Shown here: positions 40,987 to 50,716 of the stretch, piece by piece
How the letters are laid out: every line of letters begins with the position of its first letter
Numbering within the stretch: position 1 is the stretch's first letter
Notes under the pieces: generated by a model
What the model was told of the DNA's origin: nothing
The model's database searches: none
The model's input: only the letters and a program-made list of their open reading frames with translations
Made by a program: the position numbers and the translations under genes
Assembly (NCBI RefSeq): GCF_009749395.1
Contig: NZ_WBIR01000001.1
Span: 248,001-312,000, forward strand
Direction: 5' to 3'
Source: Agromyces salentinus
Lineage (GTDB): Bacteria > Actinomycetota > Actinomycetes > Actinomycetales > Microbacteriaceae
DNA length: 64,000 nt

Positions 40987-41460
40987 TCAGGCGTGCTGGT
41001 CGGGCTGCCCCTCTTCGGGCTCGACCGCCCAGGCGGGCGGCTCGTCGACGCCCGACTCCTCGTCGCGGTCGGCGTCCTCCTTCGTGGCCTGCACGATGCC
41101 GGCCGCGTGGTGCACGGGCGCGTAGACGACGTAGAGCCGCATCGGCTCATCACCGATGTTCTCCACGTCGTGCCACGTGCCGGCGGGCACCTGGATGCTC
41201 CAGCCGTCGGAGACCTCCTGCTGGATGGGGAGGTCGTCCTCCGACGGCCCCATCTTCACCCGGCCGCGGCCGGCATCGAGACGCAGGAACTGGTCGGTCT
41301 CGGGGTGCGCCTCGAGCCCGATCGACTCGCCCACGGGAATCGACATGAGCGTCACCTGCAGGTACTTGCCGCTCCATGCGACGGTGCGGTACGTGTCGTT
41401 CTGCTTCGTGGCCGACTCGAGGTCGAACACGTTCGGCTTGGGTCCGTTGTCGATGCTCAT
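40987..41460 (-). CDS. cupin-domain protein
   Basis: 157 aa from ATG 41460. Cupin motifs: motif 1 GESIGLEAHPETDQFLRLDAGRGRVKMG and motif 2 VPAGTWHDVENIGDEPMRLYVVYAP, each with His and Glu metal ligands readable (AHPETD, WHDV). A C-terminal acidic tail follows. Small single-domain cupins are often sugar- or metal-binding; the exact role is unknown. Confidence 0.88.
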   Translation of the reverse strand: MSIDNGPKPNVFDLESATKQNDTYRTVAWSGKYLQVTLMSIPVGESIGLEAHPETDQFLRLDAGRGRVKMGPSEDDLPIQQEVSDGWSIQVPAGTWHDVENIGDEPMRLYVVYAPVHHAAGIVQATKEDADRDEESGVDEPPAWAVEPEEGQPDQHA

Positions 41461-41563
41461 GCCTTGAAACTATGCCCGGATGCCACGCGGCGGCCAGCCC
41501 TTGCGCACCCCGAACGCCTCATGCAATGCCCTGCCCGGCATCACCTCGGCTAGGGTCGCCGGT

Positions 41564-42022
41564 ATGAGCGACGCGTCCGACGCCACAGCCCCGGAGCCCG
41601 GGGGAACCCGCCGCGGAACGCGCCGTCCCCCGCCGGAACTCGTCGTCGCCGTCGTGCTCGGGTACCTCAACGGCGTCGCGTTGATCCTGTCGGGCATCGT
41701 GCTGATGTTCAGCCGCTACCTGCCCGACGCGACCGAGACCGAGCGGTTCGTCATCACCATCATCGGCGCCTGCATCGTGCTGCTCGGCCTGTTCATGATC
41801 ACCATCGCCGCCGGGCTGACCCGCGCCCGGCGCGACGCTCGGGTGCTCGTCACCGTGCTGCTCGGCATCGCGATCGCGCTCGACGCCGCGGCGCTGGTCG
41901 CCTCGCCCGATCAGTGGTTCGTCATCGCACAGGTCGTGCTCGCGGCATCCGCCGTCACGGTGTTGTGGACGGGTCGAACCGCGCGGTTCTTCTCACATAC
42001 CGAAGGTGCACGAACCGGATGA
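41564..42022 (+). CDS. membrane protein, four spans
   Basis: 152 aa from ATG 41564. A Pro/Arg-rich N-terminus (GGTRRGTRRPPPEL) precedes hydrophobic segments at about 27-50, 63-86, 92-112 and 118-135. No family is recognised. The last 68 bases overlap the 3' end of the convergent P-type ATPase gene, an unusually long overlap, so either this gene's end or its annotation is worth checking. Confidence 0.65.
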   Translation: MSDASDATAPEPGGTRRGTRRPPPELVVAVVLGYLNGVALILSGIVLMFSRYLPDATETERFVITIIGACIVLLGLFMITIAAGLTRARRDARVLVTVLLGIAIALDAAALVASPDQWFVIAQVVLAASAVTVLWTGRTARFFSHTEGARTG

Positions 42023-44387
42023 CCTCGATCGCCGCGATGCTCACGACCGAGACGACGAGCACGAGCGCGGCAGTGACGATCGACGGGTCGACGAACACCA
42101 GGAACTGCGTCGCTATGGGCACGGAGTAGACGAGGATCAGGCCGAGCATCATCGAGCCGATGATGAGGATCTTCCACCCGTCGATCGGGCGCGAGAGCAC
42201 CGTGAGGATCCAGAGGCCGATGATCGTCAGCAGCAGGGTCGACCCGGTTCGCAGCTCGTCCTCTCCGATGCCCGCCTGCGTCGCGAGCCAGCTGTAGGCG
42301 AACACCGCGAGCGCAACGACCACGCCGGCGGGGATCGCGAAGCTCAGCGAGCGACGCAGGAACCCGGGCACGTAGCGCCGGGCATTCGGCATGAGGGCGA
42401 GGAAGAAGGCGGGCAGGCCGATCGTGAGGCCGTCGACGATCGAGAGCTGGCGCGGCAGGAATGGGAACTCGAGCACGAACGCCCCGAACAGGACCGCGAG
42501 TCCGGTGGCCCAGACGGTCTTCGTGAGGAACAGCATCGAGACGCGTTCGATGTTCGCGATGACCTGGCGCCCCTCGGCGACGACGCGCGGCAGGTGCGAG
42601 AACCGTCCGTCGAGCAGCACGATGCGGGCGACCGCCTTCGTCGCCGCGGCACCCGACTCCATCGCGATGCCGATGTCGGCCTCCTTGATCGCGAGCGCGT
42701 CGTTGACGCCGTCGCCGGTCATCGCGACGGTGCGCCCGGCCTCCTTCAGCGCGATGACGATGGCCTTCTTCTGCTGCGGCGTCACGCGGCCGAACACGAG
42801 ATGCCGCTCGAGGACCTCGGCGAGCGCGGCCGGATCCTCGGGCAGCTGCCTCGCGTCGAATCCGGTAGGCGCGTCGAGGCCGACGCTGCGCGCGATCGCC
42901 GCGACGGTGTCGGGGTTGTCCCCCGAGATGATGCGCACCGCGACGCCCTGGGCGGCGAAGTACGCGAGCGTCTCGGCGGCATCCGATCGGATGCGCTCGC
43001 GGAAGGTCACGAGCGCGACCGGCTCGAGGTCGCCGGGCAGGGATTCGGCGTCCTCGTCGAGCGGCTCGCGACCGTGCGCGAGCACGAGGGTCCGCAGTCC
43101 GGATGCCGCGAGCGCGCGAACCTCGCCCGCGAGCCGGTCGTCGGGGAAGACCATCTCGGGCCCGCCGAGCACCCAGCTGCCCGCGGCATCCGTGCCCGCG
43201 GCATCCGTGCCCTCGGCGAAGGCGACGGCGCTCCACTTGCGTGCCGACGAGAACGGGATGCGCGCGACGGGCGCCGCGGACGGCGTCTCGTCGTAGGGCT
43301 CGGCGAGGCAGCGGGCGGTGGCGTTCGCGTCGGGATCGCTGCCGTACCAAGCCAGGACGCGGCGCCATCCGGCCGGCCCGCCGTCGATCGCGGCCGCAGC
43401 GCCGAGCGGATGCTCCGCGTCGAAGACGATGCTGCCCTCGGTCAGCGTGCCCGTCTTGTCGAGGCAGATGAGGTCGACACGGGCGAGGCCCTCGACCGCC
43501 GCGAGTTCCTGCACGAGCACCTGCTGGCGGGCGAGCTTCACCGCGCCGACGGCGAACGCGATGCTCGTCATGAGCACGAGCCCGAGCGGGATCATCGCGA
43601 CGAGCGCCGCGATCGTGTTGACCGCCGCCTGGCGCCAATCGCCCGACTCGATGGCCTGCTCCCACCCGCCGAACACGAACATCTGCGCGTTGAATACGAG
43701 CAGCGCGATCGGGCCGACGATCCAGCTCACGACCTTCAGCACCTTGTCGATCGAGGAGCGCAGCTCGCTCGCCACGAGCGAGAACTTCTTCGCCTCGACG
43801 GCCAGCTTGTTCGCGAAGGAGTCGGCGCCGACCCGCACGACGACCGCATCCGCCTCGCCGGCCATGACCACCGACCCCGAGAGCACCTCGTCGCCCGCCA
43901 GCTTGTCGACCGCGTCGGACTCGCCGGTGAGCATCGACTCGTCGAGCTGCAGGTGAGCGGATGCCACGACGCGCGCGTCCGCCGGAACCTGGTCGCCCGC
44001 GCGGAGCACGAGCACGTCGTCGAGCACGACCTCGGCGACCGCGATCTCCGACACGTCGCCGTCGCGACGGACCCTGGCGCGCGGCGCATGCAGGAGGGCC
44101 AGCTTGTCCAGCGCCGCCTTCGCCCGGAACTCCTGCACCGACCCGATGATCGTGTTCGCGACGGCGCTGATGCCGAAGAGGGCGTCCTGCCAGCGGCCGA
44201 GCAGCAGCAGCACGAGGAAGCAGGCCGCGATGATGCCGTTGAACAGCGTGAGCACGTTGGCCCGCACGATGCTCGACACGCTGCGGCTGGACTGCTGGAC
44301 GAAGGCGTTCGAGCGGCCGTCGGCGGCGCGCTCGGCCACCTCGGCGCTCGTGAGTCCGGTGGGGGTCGCGAGATCCGTGGCCGTCAT
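41955..44387 (-). CDS. ctpE: cation-transporting P-type ATPase, CtpE-like
   Basis: 810 aa. Actuator motif LTGESD (TGES 154-157), phosphorylation site CLDKTGTLTEG with Asp310, preceded by MIPLGLVLMTS in M4 and LVQELAAVEGLARVD, then AMTGDGVNDALAIKEADIGIAM in the P domain. Six C-terminal membrane segments complete the layout. The MIPxGLVLxTS and LVQELxAVEGLARVD contexts match mycobacterial CtpE, a calcium uptake pump; the ion here is inferred from that. The nucleotide-binding domain has a 12-bp coding duplication (GTDAAGTDAAGS near 43,190). Confidence 0.9.
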   Translation of the reverse strand: MTATDLATPTGLTSAEVAERAADGRSNAFVQQSSRSVSSIVRANVLTLFNGIIAACFLVLLLLGRWQDALFGISAVANTIIGSVQEFRAKAALDKLALLHAPRARVRRDGDVSEIAVAEVVLDDVLVLRAGDQVPADARVVASAHLQLDESMLTGESDAVDKLAGDEVLSGSVVMAGEADAVVVRVGADSFANKLAVEAKKFSLVASELRSSIDKVLKVVSWIVGPIALLVFNAQMFVFGGWEQAIESGDWRQAAVNTIAALVAMIPLGLVLMTSIAFAVGAVKLARQQVLVQELAAVEGLARVDLICLDKTGTLTEGSIVFDAEHPLGAAAAIDGGPAGWRRVLAWYGSDPDANATARCLAEPYDETPSAAPVARIPFSSARKWSAVAFAEGTDAAGTDAAGSWVLGGPEMVFPDDRLAGEVRALAASGLRTLVLAHGREPLDEDAESLPGDLEPVALVTFRERIRSDAAETLAYFAAQGVAVRIISGDNPDTVAAIARSVGLDAPTGFDARQLPEDPAALAEVLERHLVFGRVTPQQKKAIVIALKEAGRTVAMTGDGVNDALAIKEADIGIAMESGAAATKAVARIVLLDGRFSHLPRVVAEGRQVIANIERVSMLFLTKTVWATGLAVLFGAFVLEFPFLPRQLSIVDGLTIGLPAFFLALMPNARRYVPGFLRRSLSFAIPAGVVVALAVFAYSWLATQAGIGEDELRTGSTLLLTIIGLWILTVLSRPIDGWKILIIGSMMLGLILVYSVPIATQFLVFVDPSIVTAALVLVVSVVSIAAIEVIRFVHLRYVRRTARFDPSTTP

Positions 44388-44425
44388 GTCGGGAGACTAC
44401 CGCGCGCGCCCGGGTGAGCAGGCGA

Positions 44426-45598
44426 TCAGGCGAGCGCGATCTCGAGGTCGGCTTCGCCGGGCTGCGCGACCTCGGCGGCGAACATCGGCGCCAGGACCTC
44501 GTACGCGGCTCCCTTGGCCACCTCCGCCTCGCTGGCCACGACCACGTCGAGCACGGGTGCGGCCGTGTTGCCGTGCTCGAACTCGGATCGGTAGGCGTCG
44601 ACGACGCCCGTGGAGAGCGCCGGCAGGTCGAGCTCGGGCGCGAACGCGATGATGACCCCCTCCGGGCCGAAGAGCTTGCTCGCATTCGCCACCGCGATGC
44701 CGAGTTCTCGCGCGGCATCGTCGAGGACCTGACCGACGATCGCGGAGTCACCGGCGAGCCCCGGCACGCCCCTCCGGGACAGCTCGCGCTCGATGCCCCA
44801 GCGGCTTCCCCAGGTCTCCAGGCAGCCGCGGGCTCCGCAGTGACATGGCCGCTCCTCGCCGCCTGCGGCATGCCAGTGGGCGAAGCCTCCGGCCGAGCCG
44901 CTGAAGCCGCGGTGGATGCGCCCCTGCACGACCACGGACGCACCGAGGCTCTGCCCGAAGCTGAAGACGACGAGGTCGCGACCCTCGAGCCGTCCGTCGT
45001 AAAGCAGGCCCGCCGACGCGAACGCGTTGACGTGGCTGTCGATCACCACGCGGGCGCCGAGCGCGCGAGCGAGCTCCGACCTCAGCGCGACGTCCTCCCA
45101 CCCGAGGGTGCCGCTATGTCGCACCACGCCGCCGGACTGGTCGACCACGCCGGACACGGCGACGCCGACCCCGACGACCTCGCCGGTGGAATGGCGCTCG
45201 GTGACGGCCTCGACGGACCGCACGACGGCGGCGACGGCATCCGGCAGCGCAGTGGAGGCGAGCGGCTCCCGGTGGTCGGCGACGATCTCGCCGGCGAGGT
45301 CCACGAGCGCGACGTACGCCTGGCGGGCCGTGAGCCGGACGCCGATGGCGAAGACGGCCGTCCGGCCGAGCGCCAACAGTCGCGCCGGGCGACCCCCGGT
45401 ACCACGGACGACATCGGTCTCGACGAGCAGTCCGGCCTGGAGGAGTCGCCCGGCGATGCCGGTGATGGTCGCGGCGCTCAGCCCGGTCTGCGCCGCGATG
45501 AGGGCCCGGGCGACCGGTCCTCGGGCGCGGACGACGTCGAGCACCAGCGCCTCGTTGATCTCGCGGATCAGCGCCTTGCTTCCCGCACGCAGCTTCAT
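44426..45598 (-). CDS. ROK-family transcriptional regulator
   Basis: 390 aa from ATG 45598. N-terminal winged HTH (VLDVVRARGPVARALIAAQTGLSAATITGIAGRLLQAGLL), then the ROK sugar-kinase-like domain with the zinc motif HCGARGCLETWG. The Walker-like ATP region of true kinases is degenerate, as in NagC/XylR-type repressors. It is divergent from the sulfatase operon, which it most likely represses until a sugar ligand binds. Confidence 0.92.
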   Translation of the reverse strand: MKLRAGSKALIREINEALVLDVVRARGPVARALIAAQTGLSAATITGIAGRLLQAGLLVETDVVRGTGGRPARLLALGRTAVFAIGVRLTARQAYVALVDLAGEIVADHREPLASTALPDAVAAVVRSVEAVTERHSTGEVVGVGVAVSGVVDQSGGVVRHSGTLGWEDVALRSELARALGARVVIDSHVNAFASAGLLYDGRLEGRDLVVFSFGQSLGASVVVQGRIHRGFSGSAGGFAHWHAAGGEERPCHCGARGCLETWGSRWGIERELSRRGVPGLAGDSAIVGQVLDDAARELGIAVANASKLFGPEGVIIAFAPELDLPALSTGVVDAYRSEFEHGNTAAPVLDVVVASEAEVAKGAAYEVLAPMFAAEVAQPGEADLEIALA

Positions 45599-45708
45599 CG
45601 CCGTGGTCCTGTCGTATGCCGGGTCATCGTCGCACCCCATTCTGTCGAGTCTGTCGCCCTGTACGGCGAACCCGTCCGTCGGATCACCACATCCTATTAC
45701 TTCGGTCA

Positions 45709-45738
45709 TTGACAAAACACATTTCTCCGACCTACGCT
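45709..45738 (+). promoter_or_regulatory. promoter of the dehydrogenase/sulfatase operon
   Basis: TTGACA (45709-45714), 18 bases, TACGCT (45733-45738). The dehydrogenase ATG is at 45745, seven bases after the -10 end, so the transcript probably begins at or next to the start codon (leaderless). Confidence 0.65.
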
Positions 45739-45744
45739 GCTCGC

Positions 45745-46785
45745 ATGACCGACGACGAAGGCGTTGCCGCCACCGCGCAACCCGTTTCCACCGAACGCGT
45801 GCGCATCCTGCTCAGCGTGCCGACGCTCGAGCAGGAGGCCATGTTCCCGGCCGAGACCCGCGCCGCGCTCGCCGACCTCGGCGAGGTCGTCGAACACCAG
45901 CCGGGGGAACTCCTCGACCCGTCCCGGTTCCGCGCCGCGCTCGCGGGTGTCGACATCGCCGTCACCGCCTGGGGATTCCCGACCCTGGGCGCCGGTCGGC
46001 TCGCCGACGCCCCCGAGCTCCGGTTCGTCATGCACGCGGCATCCTCGATCCGCACCCTGACTTGCGACGACTTCTGGGCCGCCGGCATCCCCGTCTCCCA
46101 GGCCGGAGCGGCGATGGCGCCCGCGGTCGCCGAACTGTCGCTCGCCTTCACGATGGCACTTCTTCGTCGCACGCAACGCACCGACCACGCCCTGCGCGGC
46201 GGAGGCGACTGGTCGACGGCCCGAAGCATCCCCCGTGCCCGCGAGATCCGGGGAAGCCGAATCGGCGTCATCGGCGCGAGTCGCACCGGTCGCGAGTACA
46301 TCCGACTCGTCACGGCCCTCGGCGCCGAGGTCCTCGTGCACGACCCGTACCTCCCCGAAGGCGATCCGCTCCGGGCCGCCCAGCGCGACCTCCACGTACT
46401 CCTCCGGGAATGCGAAGTGCTCGCCTTGCACGCCCCGGCTACGGCCGAGACCAGGGGCATGCTCGGCGCGGCCGAGTTCGCGCTCATTCGCGACGGAGCG
46501 CTCGTGGTCAACACGGCCCGGGCCGAGCTGCTCGACGCCGACGCCCTCTACGAGGAGGTCGCCTCGGGAAGGCTCGACGCCGCGCTCGACGTCTTCGAGG
46601 TCGAGCCGCTCGCGGACCGGTGGCGGGCGCTGCCCAACGTCCTCGTCACGCCGCACCTCGGCGGTGCCACGGTCGAGTCGCGCGCCCGGGCAGGCCGGAT
46701 CGTCGTCGACGAGATCCGCCGGTTCCTCGACGGCGCTCCCCTCCAGTACGCGCTCACGCGAGCCGACCTCGAGCGGATGGGCTGA
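45745..46785 (+). CDS. D-2-hydroxyacid dehydrogenase family protein
   Basis: 346 aa from ATG 45745. NAD-binding motif GVIGASRTGREYIRLVTALGAEVLVHDPYLP (variant GxGxxG) and the family's catalytic residues: Arg in VNTARAELLDADAL, Glu in DVFEVEPLADRW, His in VTPHLGGATVES. It would reduce or oxidise a 2-hydroxy/2-oxo acid with NAD(H). It heads the operon with the sulfatase (two bases apart) and a sugar-binding lipoprotein, so it probably acts on a sugar-derived acid released from a sulfated glycan. Confidence 0.9.
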   Translation: MTDDEGVAATAQPVSTERVRILLSVPTLEQEAMFPAETRAALADLGEVVEHQPGELLDPSRFRAALAGVDIAVTAWGFPTLGAGRLADAPELRFVMHAASSIRTLTCDDFWAAGIPVSQAGAAMAPAVAELSLAFTMALLRRTQRTDHALRGGGDWSTARSIPRAREIRGSRIGVIGASRTGREYIRLVTALGAEVLVHDPYLPEGDPLRAAQRDLHVLLRECEVLALHAPATAETRGMLGAAEFALIRDGALVVNTARAELLDADALYEEVASGRLDAALDVFEVEPLADRWRALPNVLVTPHLGGATVESRARAGRIVVDEIRRFLDGAPLQYALTRADLERMG

Positions 46786-46787
46786 GC

Positions 46788-48152
46788 ATGCACCGCAACG
46801 TCCTGATCATCCACTGCCACGACCTCGGCCGCTTCCTCGGGACCTACGGGGTCGAAACGGTCTCGACCCCGAACCTGGACGCGCTCGCCGCCGAGTCCAC
46901 CGTGTTCGAGCAGGCCTTCTCGACCGCACCGCACTGCAGTCCCGCGCGGGCGTCGTTGTTCACCGGCACCTACCCGCAGCAGAACGGCGTGCTCGGACTG
47001 ACCCACGAGCCCTTCGGATGGGATCTCCACGACCCCTCCACCCATGTCGCCCACCGGCTGCGCACGGTCGGATACCGCACCGAACTCGTCGGCGTGCATC
47101 ACGAATCCAGGACCCTGCCCGATCACGAGGTCGCCGCACGACTCGGCTTCGACCGGGTCCGCACCGGCGGTGACCGCGACATCGTCGCCGAACGGGCCGT
47201 CGACGCCCTCGAGGCAGCGGCCGCCGCAGGAACGCCGTTCTACCTGCAGGTCGGCTTCACCGAACCGCACCGCTCGCCGTCGGAGCGCGACCCCGTCGGC
47301 GTCATGGGTTTCCTCGGAGACCACGTCGAACCCGACCGCAGCCGCGGCATCACCGTGCCGCCCTTCCTCAGGGACGACGAGGGTGCGCGAACGGAGATCG
47401 CCGAACTCCAGGGCGCGGTCCGCGCCATGGACGAGGGGGTCGGCCGCGTGCTCCGCCGGCTCACCGCACTCGGCCTCGACGACAGCACCGTGGTCGTCTT
47501 CACCACCGACCACGGGCTCGCCCTTCCGCGTGCCAAGTGCACGCTCTACGACGCGGGAACGGGCGTCGCCCTGCTCGTCCGGGTGCCTGGACGCGAGGGA
47601 TGGGCCGCACGCCGGATCGATGAACTCGTGAGCCATGTCGACGTCCTGCCCACGCTCTTCGAACTGCTCGGCCTTCCGGACCAGGCCTCCGTCGCCGGCA
47701 ACAGCCTCGTGCCGGTCGTCGAGACCGGAGCGCATGCCAGGGCGCACGCGTTCGGCCAGCTCAGCTATCACACCTACTACGACCCGAAACGGTCGGTACG
47801 ATCCCGGACGCACAAGCTGATCGTGAACTTCTCGAACGCTCCTCGGGCGATGGATCCGACGCAGTCGTGGGTGCACCGGAGCCTGCCCGCGGATCTCACC
47901 GGACCGACGATCGGCACGAGTGCGGTCGTCGAGCTCTACGACCTCCGTACCGATCCCGAGGAAACGGCCAATGTCGTCGACGACGCGGCGCAACGTGCGG
48001 CCTTCTCCGCGCTGGCCGCGGCCCTGCTGGGCTGGATGCGCGACACCCGCGATCCGCTGCTCGACCCGACCCCCGAACCCAGCCGCCACCGGCTCGCGAT
48101 CGCCACGCTCGAGGAGGCCGCCGCGATCGAGCTGGAACCCGTACTCCCCTGA
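46788..48152 (+). CDS. sulfatase, N-sulfoglucosamine-sulfohydrolase-like
   Basis: 454 aa from ATG 46788. S1-family motif HCSPARASLFTG with Cys50, the residue converted to formylglycine, inside C-x-P-x-R. Metal ligands are in the N-terminal HCHDLGR region and in FTTDHGLALP. Overall order (QNGVLGL, FYLQVGFTEPHR, RAMDEGVGRVL, ELYDLRTDPEETANV) follows heparan N-sulfatase. No signal peptide is visible, so the enzyme may be cytoplasmic and act on imported sulfated sugars. Activation needs a formylglycine-generating enzyme, which is not in the window. Substrate inferred only from family resemblance. Confidence 0.92.
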   Translation: MHRNVLIIHCHDLGRFLGTYGVETVSTPNLDALAAESTVFEQAFSTAPHCSPARASLFTGTYPQQNGVLGLTHEPFGWDLHDPSTHVAHRLRTVGYRTELVGVHHESRTLPDHEVAARLGFDRVRTGGDRDIVAERAVDALEAAAAAGTPFYLQVGFTEPHRSPSERDPVGVMGFLGDHVEPDRSRGITVPPFLRDDEGARTEIAELQGAVRAMDEGVGRVLRRLTALGLDDSTVVVFTTDHGLALPRAKCTLYDAGTGVALLVRVPGREGWAARRIDELVSHVDVLPTLFELLGLPDQASVAGNSLVPVVETGAHARAHAFGQLSYHTYYDPKRSVRSRTHKLIVNFSNAPRAMDPTQSWVHRSLPADLTGPTIGTSAVVELYDLRTDPEETANVVDDAAQRAAFSALAAALLGWMRDTRDPLLDPTPEPSRHRLAIATLEEAAAIELEPVLP

Positions 48153-48211
48153 CCCACGAACCCGACCCGGAACCGACGAGGCTTCCGGACCACCAAGAAA
48201 GCGAGAACAGC

Positions 48212-49483
48212 ATGACCAGACGACACCTCCGGCTCGCGGCGGTCGCCGCCGCCGGCGCGCTCGCGCTCACCGCCTGCTCCTCGGGCAACGCCTCGACCGC
48301 CCCTGCCGCCGACGGCGAGGTCACCGGCGAGGTGACGATGTGGATGTACCCCGTGATCAAGGACGAGGCCGCCAGCAAGGCGTTCTGGGCCGACGCCGAG
48401 AAGGACTTCGAGGCCGAGAACCCGGGTGTCGACCTCACGATCGAACTGCAGCCGTTCGCCAAGCGGGACGAGCAGATCTCCGCGGCACTCGCCGCGAACT
48501 CTGGCCCCGACATCGCCCTCGTCACCCCCGACATGGCCGCCACCTACCTCAACGTGGGCGGCGTGCTGCCGGTCGACGACGCGATCGAGGACGCCGACGT
48601 CTTCTACCCGTCGACGATCGAGGCCGGCACCTTCGACGGCGAGGTCTACGGCGTCCCGATCTTCCAGAACATCGCCACCAACGTCGTCAACACGAAGGTG
48701 TTCGCCGACGCCGGACTCGATATCCCCACGACGTGGGACCAGGTGCTCGATGCGGCACCCGTGCTGGCCGAGCAGGGCATCGCCGTGATGGACTACGCCG
48801 GCACGACCGAGCAGACGTTGAACCTCTCGTTCTACCCCTTCCTGTGGCAGGCCGGCGGCACCGTCTTCACCGAGGACGGCACCGACGTCGCCTTCGACTC
48901 GAAGGAGGGCGTGAACGCGCTCGAGTTCCTCGTCGACCTGCAGGAGATGGGCGGCCTGCCCGCCGACTCGGCGACCGCGTCGATCACGATCGAGGGCTCG
49001 CCGTGGGCCGCCGGGAAGGTCGGCATCCACACCAACGGCCTGCCCGCCGAGATCGAGCCCCTGCGCACCGCAGTCGGTGGCGAGGGCGTCGAGGTCGCGC
49101 TCCCGTTCGAGGACGAGATCCAGGCGACGTTCGGCAACCCCGGCCTGATGGCACTCACGTCGATCAACAAGCAGGAGAACCGCGAGGCCGCCTACGCCGT
49201 GCTGTCGTATCTCTCCTCCAAGGCGTTCCAGACGGAGCTCAGCGTTGCGTCGGGCAACTTCTCGAGCCGCACCGACGTGCCGGCCCCGGGTGAGGGCGCC
49301 GACTACGAGACGCTCGAAGCGGCGCTCGAGTTCGCCATCCCGGGCGAGCCGAACCCCGCGGCACGACAGGTCATGGCCGCGCTCGCGCCGTACGTCCAGT
49401 CGGCGCTGCGCGGCGAACTCTCCGCCGAGGAGGCCCTCTCGAAGGCGGCCGACGAAGCCCGCGGCATCCTCGACCGGAACTGA
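48212..49483 (+). CDS. ABC transporter sugar-binding lipoprotein
   Basis: 423 aa from ATG 48212. Lipoprotein signal RRHLRLAAVAAAGALALTACSSG with the lipidated Cys. The mature part is a family-1 extracellular solute-binding protein (EVTMWMYPVIKDEAASKAFWADAEKDFEAENPGVDLTIEL, GPDIALVTPDMAATYL, EIEPLRTAVGG). It would capture an oligosaccharide outside the membrane for import. The partner permeases and the ATPase should follow, but the sequence after 49494 is an artefact, so the operon is incomplete here. Confidence 0.93.
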   Translation: MTRRHLRLAAVAAAGALALTACSSGNASTAPAADGEVTGEVTMWMYPVIKDEAASKAFWADAEKDFEAENPGVDLTIELQPFAKRDEQISAALAANSGPDIALVTPDMAATYLNVGGVLPVDDAIEDADVFYPSTIEAGTFDGEVYGVPIFQNIATNVVNTKVFADAGLDIPTTWDQVLDAAPVLAEQGIAVMDYAGTTEQTLNLSFYPFLWQAGGTVFTEDGTDVAFDSKEGVNALEFLVDLQEMGGLPADSATASITIEGSPWAAGKVGIHTNGLPAEIEPLRTAVGGEGVEVALPFEDEIQATFGNPGLMALTSINKQENREAAYAVLSYLSSKAFQTELSVASGNFSSRTDVPAPGEGADYETLEAALEFAIPGEPNPAARQVMAALAPYVQSALRGELSAEEALSKAADEARGILDRN

Positions 49484-49493
49484 CACATCCTGG

Positions 49494-49642
<149 letters not shown>

Positions 49643-49767
49643 TCGGTGGTGCGCCCACGGCGCGTCGCCTCGGCGGGGCGGCGCCGCGCGGGCGACGCGT
49701 CGCCCCGGCGGGGTAGAACAGCGCAGGTCGGGGCAGGACGAGGCGGGCGCGACGCCGACAGCACCCG

Positions 49768-50661
49768 TCAGGCGAACAGCAGCGGCAGCAGCTGGATGCC
49801 GATGGCGCTCGCCATGAGGCGGTTCCGGCGGTCGCTCGTGAGCTGCCCGACCCAGTCGAAGCGGCCGAGATCGACGAGTTCGACGAACGTGGCCGAATCA
49901 CCGCCGCGGCGGTGCACGCCGTACCCGACGCGAAGGCCGTCGTAGTAGGCGGCGTTCGCGAGGGCCTCGCGCACGATCTCGACCCCCGGCCAGGCAGCTG
50001 CGATCGCGGCGGCCACCCGATCGCCGAGCACGGCGTGTCCGTCGTCGGCGCGCACGATCGCCCGCGGCCGATCGCCGGCGCCGAGACCCGCTGCGGCCGC
50101 CGCCTCGAGCAGCCGCCGGTAGGCACCGAGCTGGCGCATGACGGCCGCGACCTCGAAGCCGTCGTCGGCACGCGCGCGGCCGGCGTCGGCCATCGCGAAC
50201 ATCCGGAAGTGGCGCGTTCGGGCACGGCCGGCCGGCGCCGGCTGCATCCGCAGCGTCTGGTGCACGGTGCAGAGGCGCACCTCCTCGTCGGGCGAGCGCC
50301 GAATCCGTGCCGCCGCCTCGAGCGCCAGGACGTTCGTGGGATCCGACACCACCTCGACCGGCCGGATCGTCGACAGCACGCGGTCCTGCGAGGTCGGCCC
50401 CAGCACGGAGGTCGCCCCGAGCGGCGCGACCGGCGAGAGGAGCAGCGCCTCGTGGTCGGATGCCGCGGCGAGCGCGAGCGCGTCGAGCGCCACGCTCGTG
50501 CGCAGGTCCACGGCCGACGGGACGACGAGCGAGTCGTCCGCCCACTGCGCGAGCAGCTGCGCCGGGCGGCGGCGGGACGCGGCATCCCTCGCCTCGACGA
50601 GCAGCTCTCCTCGTCGGTCGTGCACGGGAGGGTCGGATGCCGCGGAACGGTCGTCGTCCAT
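49768..50661 (-). CDS. hypothetical protein, 297 aa
   Basis: Starts ATG 50661 (MDDDRSAASDPPV). Ala-rich alpha/beta protein: RPAQLLAQWADDSLVVPSAVDLRTSVALDALALAAASDHEALLLSPVAPLGATSVLGP, RVLSTIRPVEVVSDPTNVLALEAAARIRRS, EVRLCTVHQTLRMQPAPAGRARTRHFRMFAMADAG. The second half looks like an independent domain (VGYGVHRRGGDSATFVELVDLGRFDWVGQL). The conserved His and Arg positions suggest an enzyme, but I recognise no family. A cluster of GCCGAATCGGC repeats lies upstream. Confidence 0.65.
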   Translation of the reverse strand: MDDDRSAASDPPVHDRRGELLVEARDAASRRRPAQLLAQWADDSLVVPSAVDLRTSVALDALALAAASDHEALLLSPVAPLGATSVLGPTSQDRVLSTIRPVEVVSDPTNVLALEAAARIRRSPDEEVRLCTVHQTLRMQPAPAGRARTRHFRMFAMADAGRARADDGFEVAAVMRQLGAYRRLLEAAAAAGLGAGDRPRAIVRADDGHAVLGDRVAAAIAAAWPGVEIVREALANAAYYDGLRVGYGVHRRGGDSATFVELVDLGRFDWVGQLTSDRRNRLMASAIGIQLLPLLFA

Positions 50662-50716
50662 CGCCCCATCATGCCGCGCGTCGGGCTCGCCATCTCGCCC
50701 GGATCGGCGCCCGAGT

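Noticed and set aside
45027-48152. A 1041-codon open frame covering the sulfatase with a long basic N-terminal extension
   Set aside because: The first 590 codons are a shadow of the ROK gene and the dehydrogenase gene in other frames. Only the part from ATG 46788 has sulfatase homology and a correct start.
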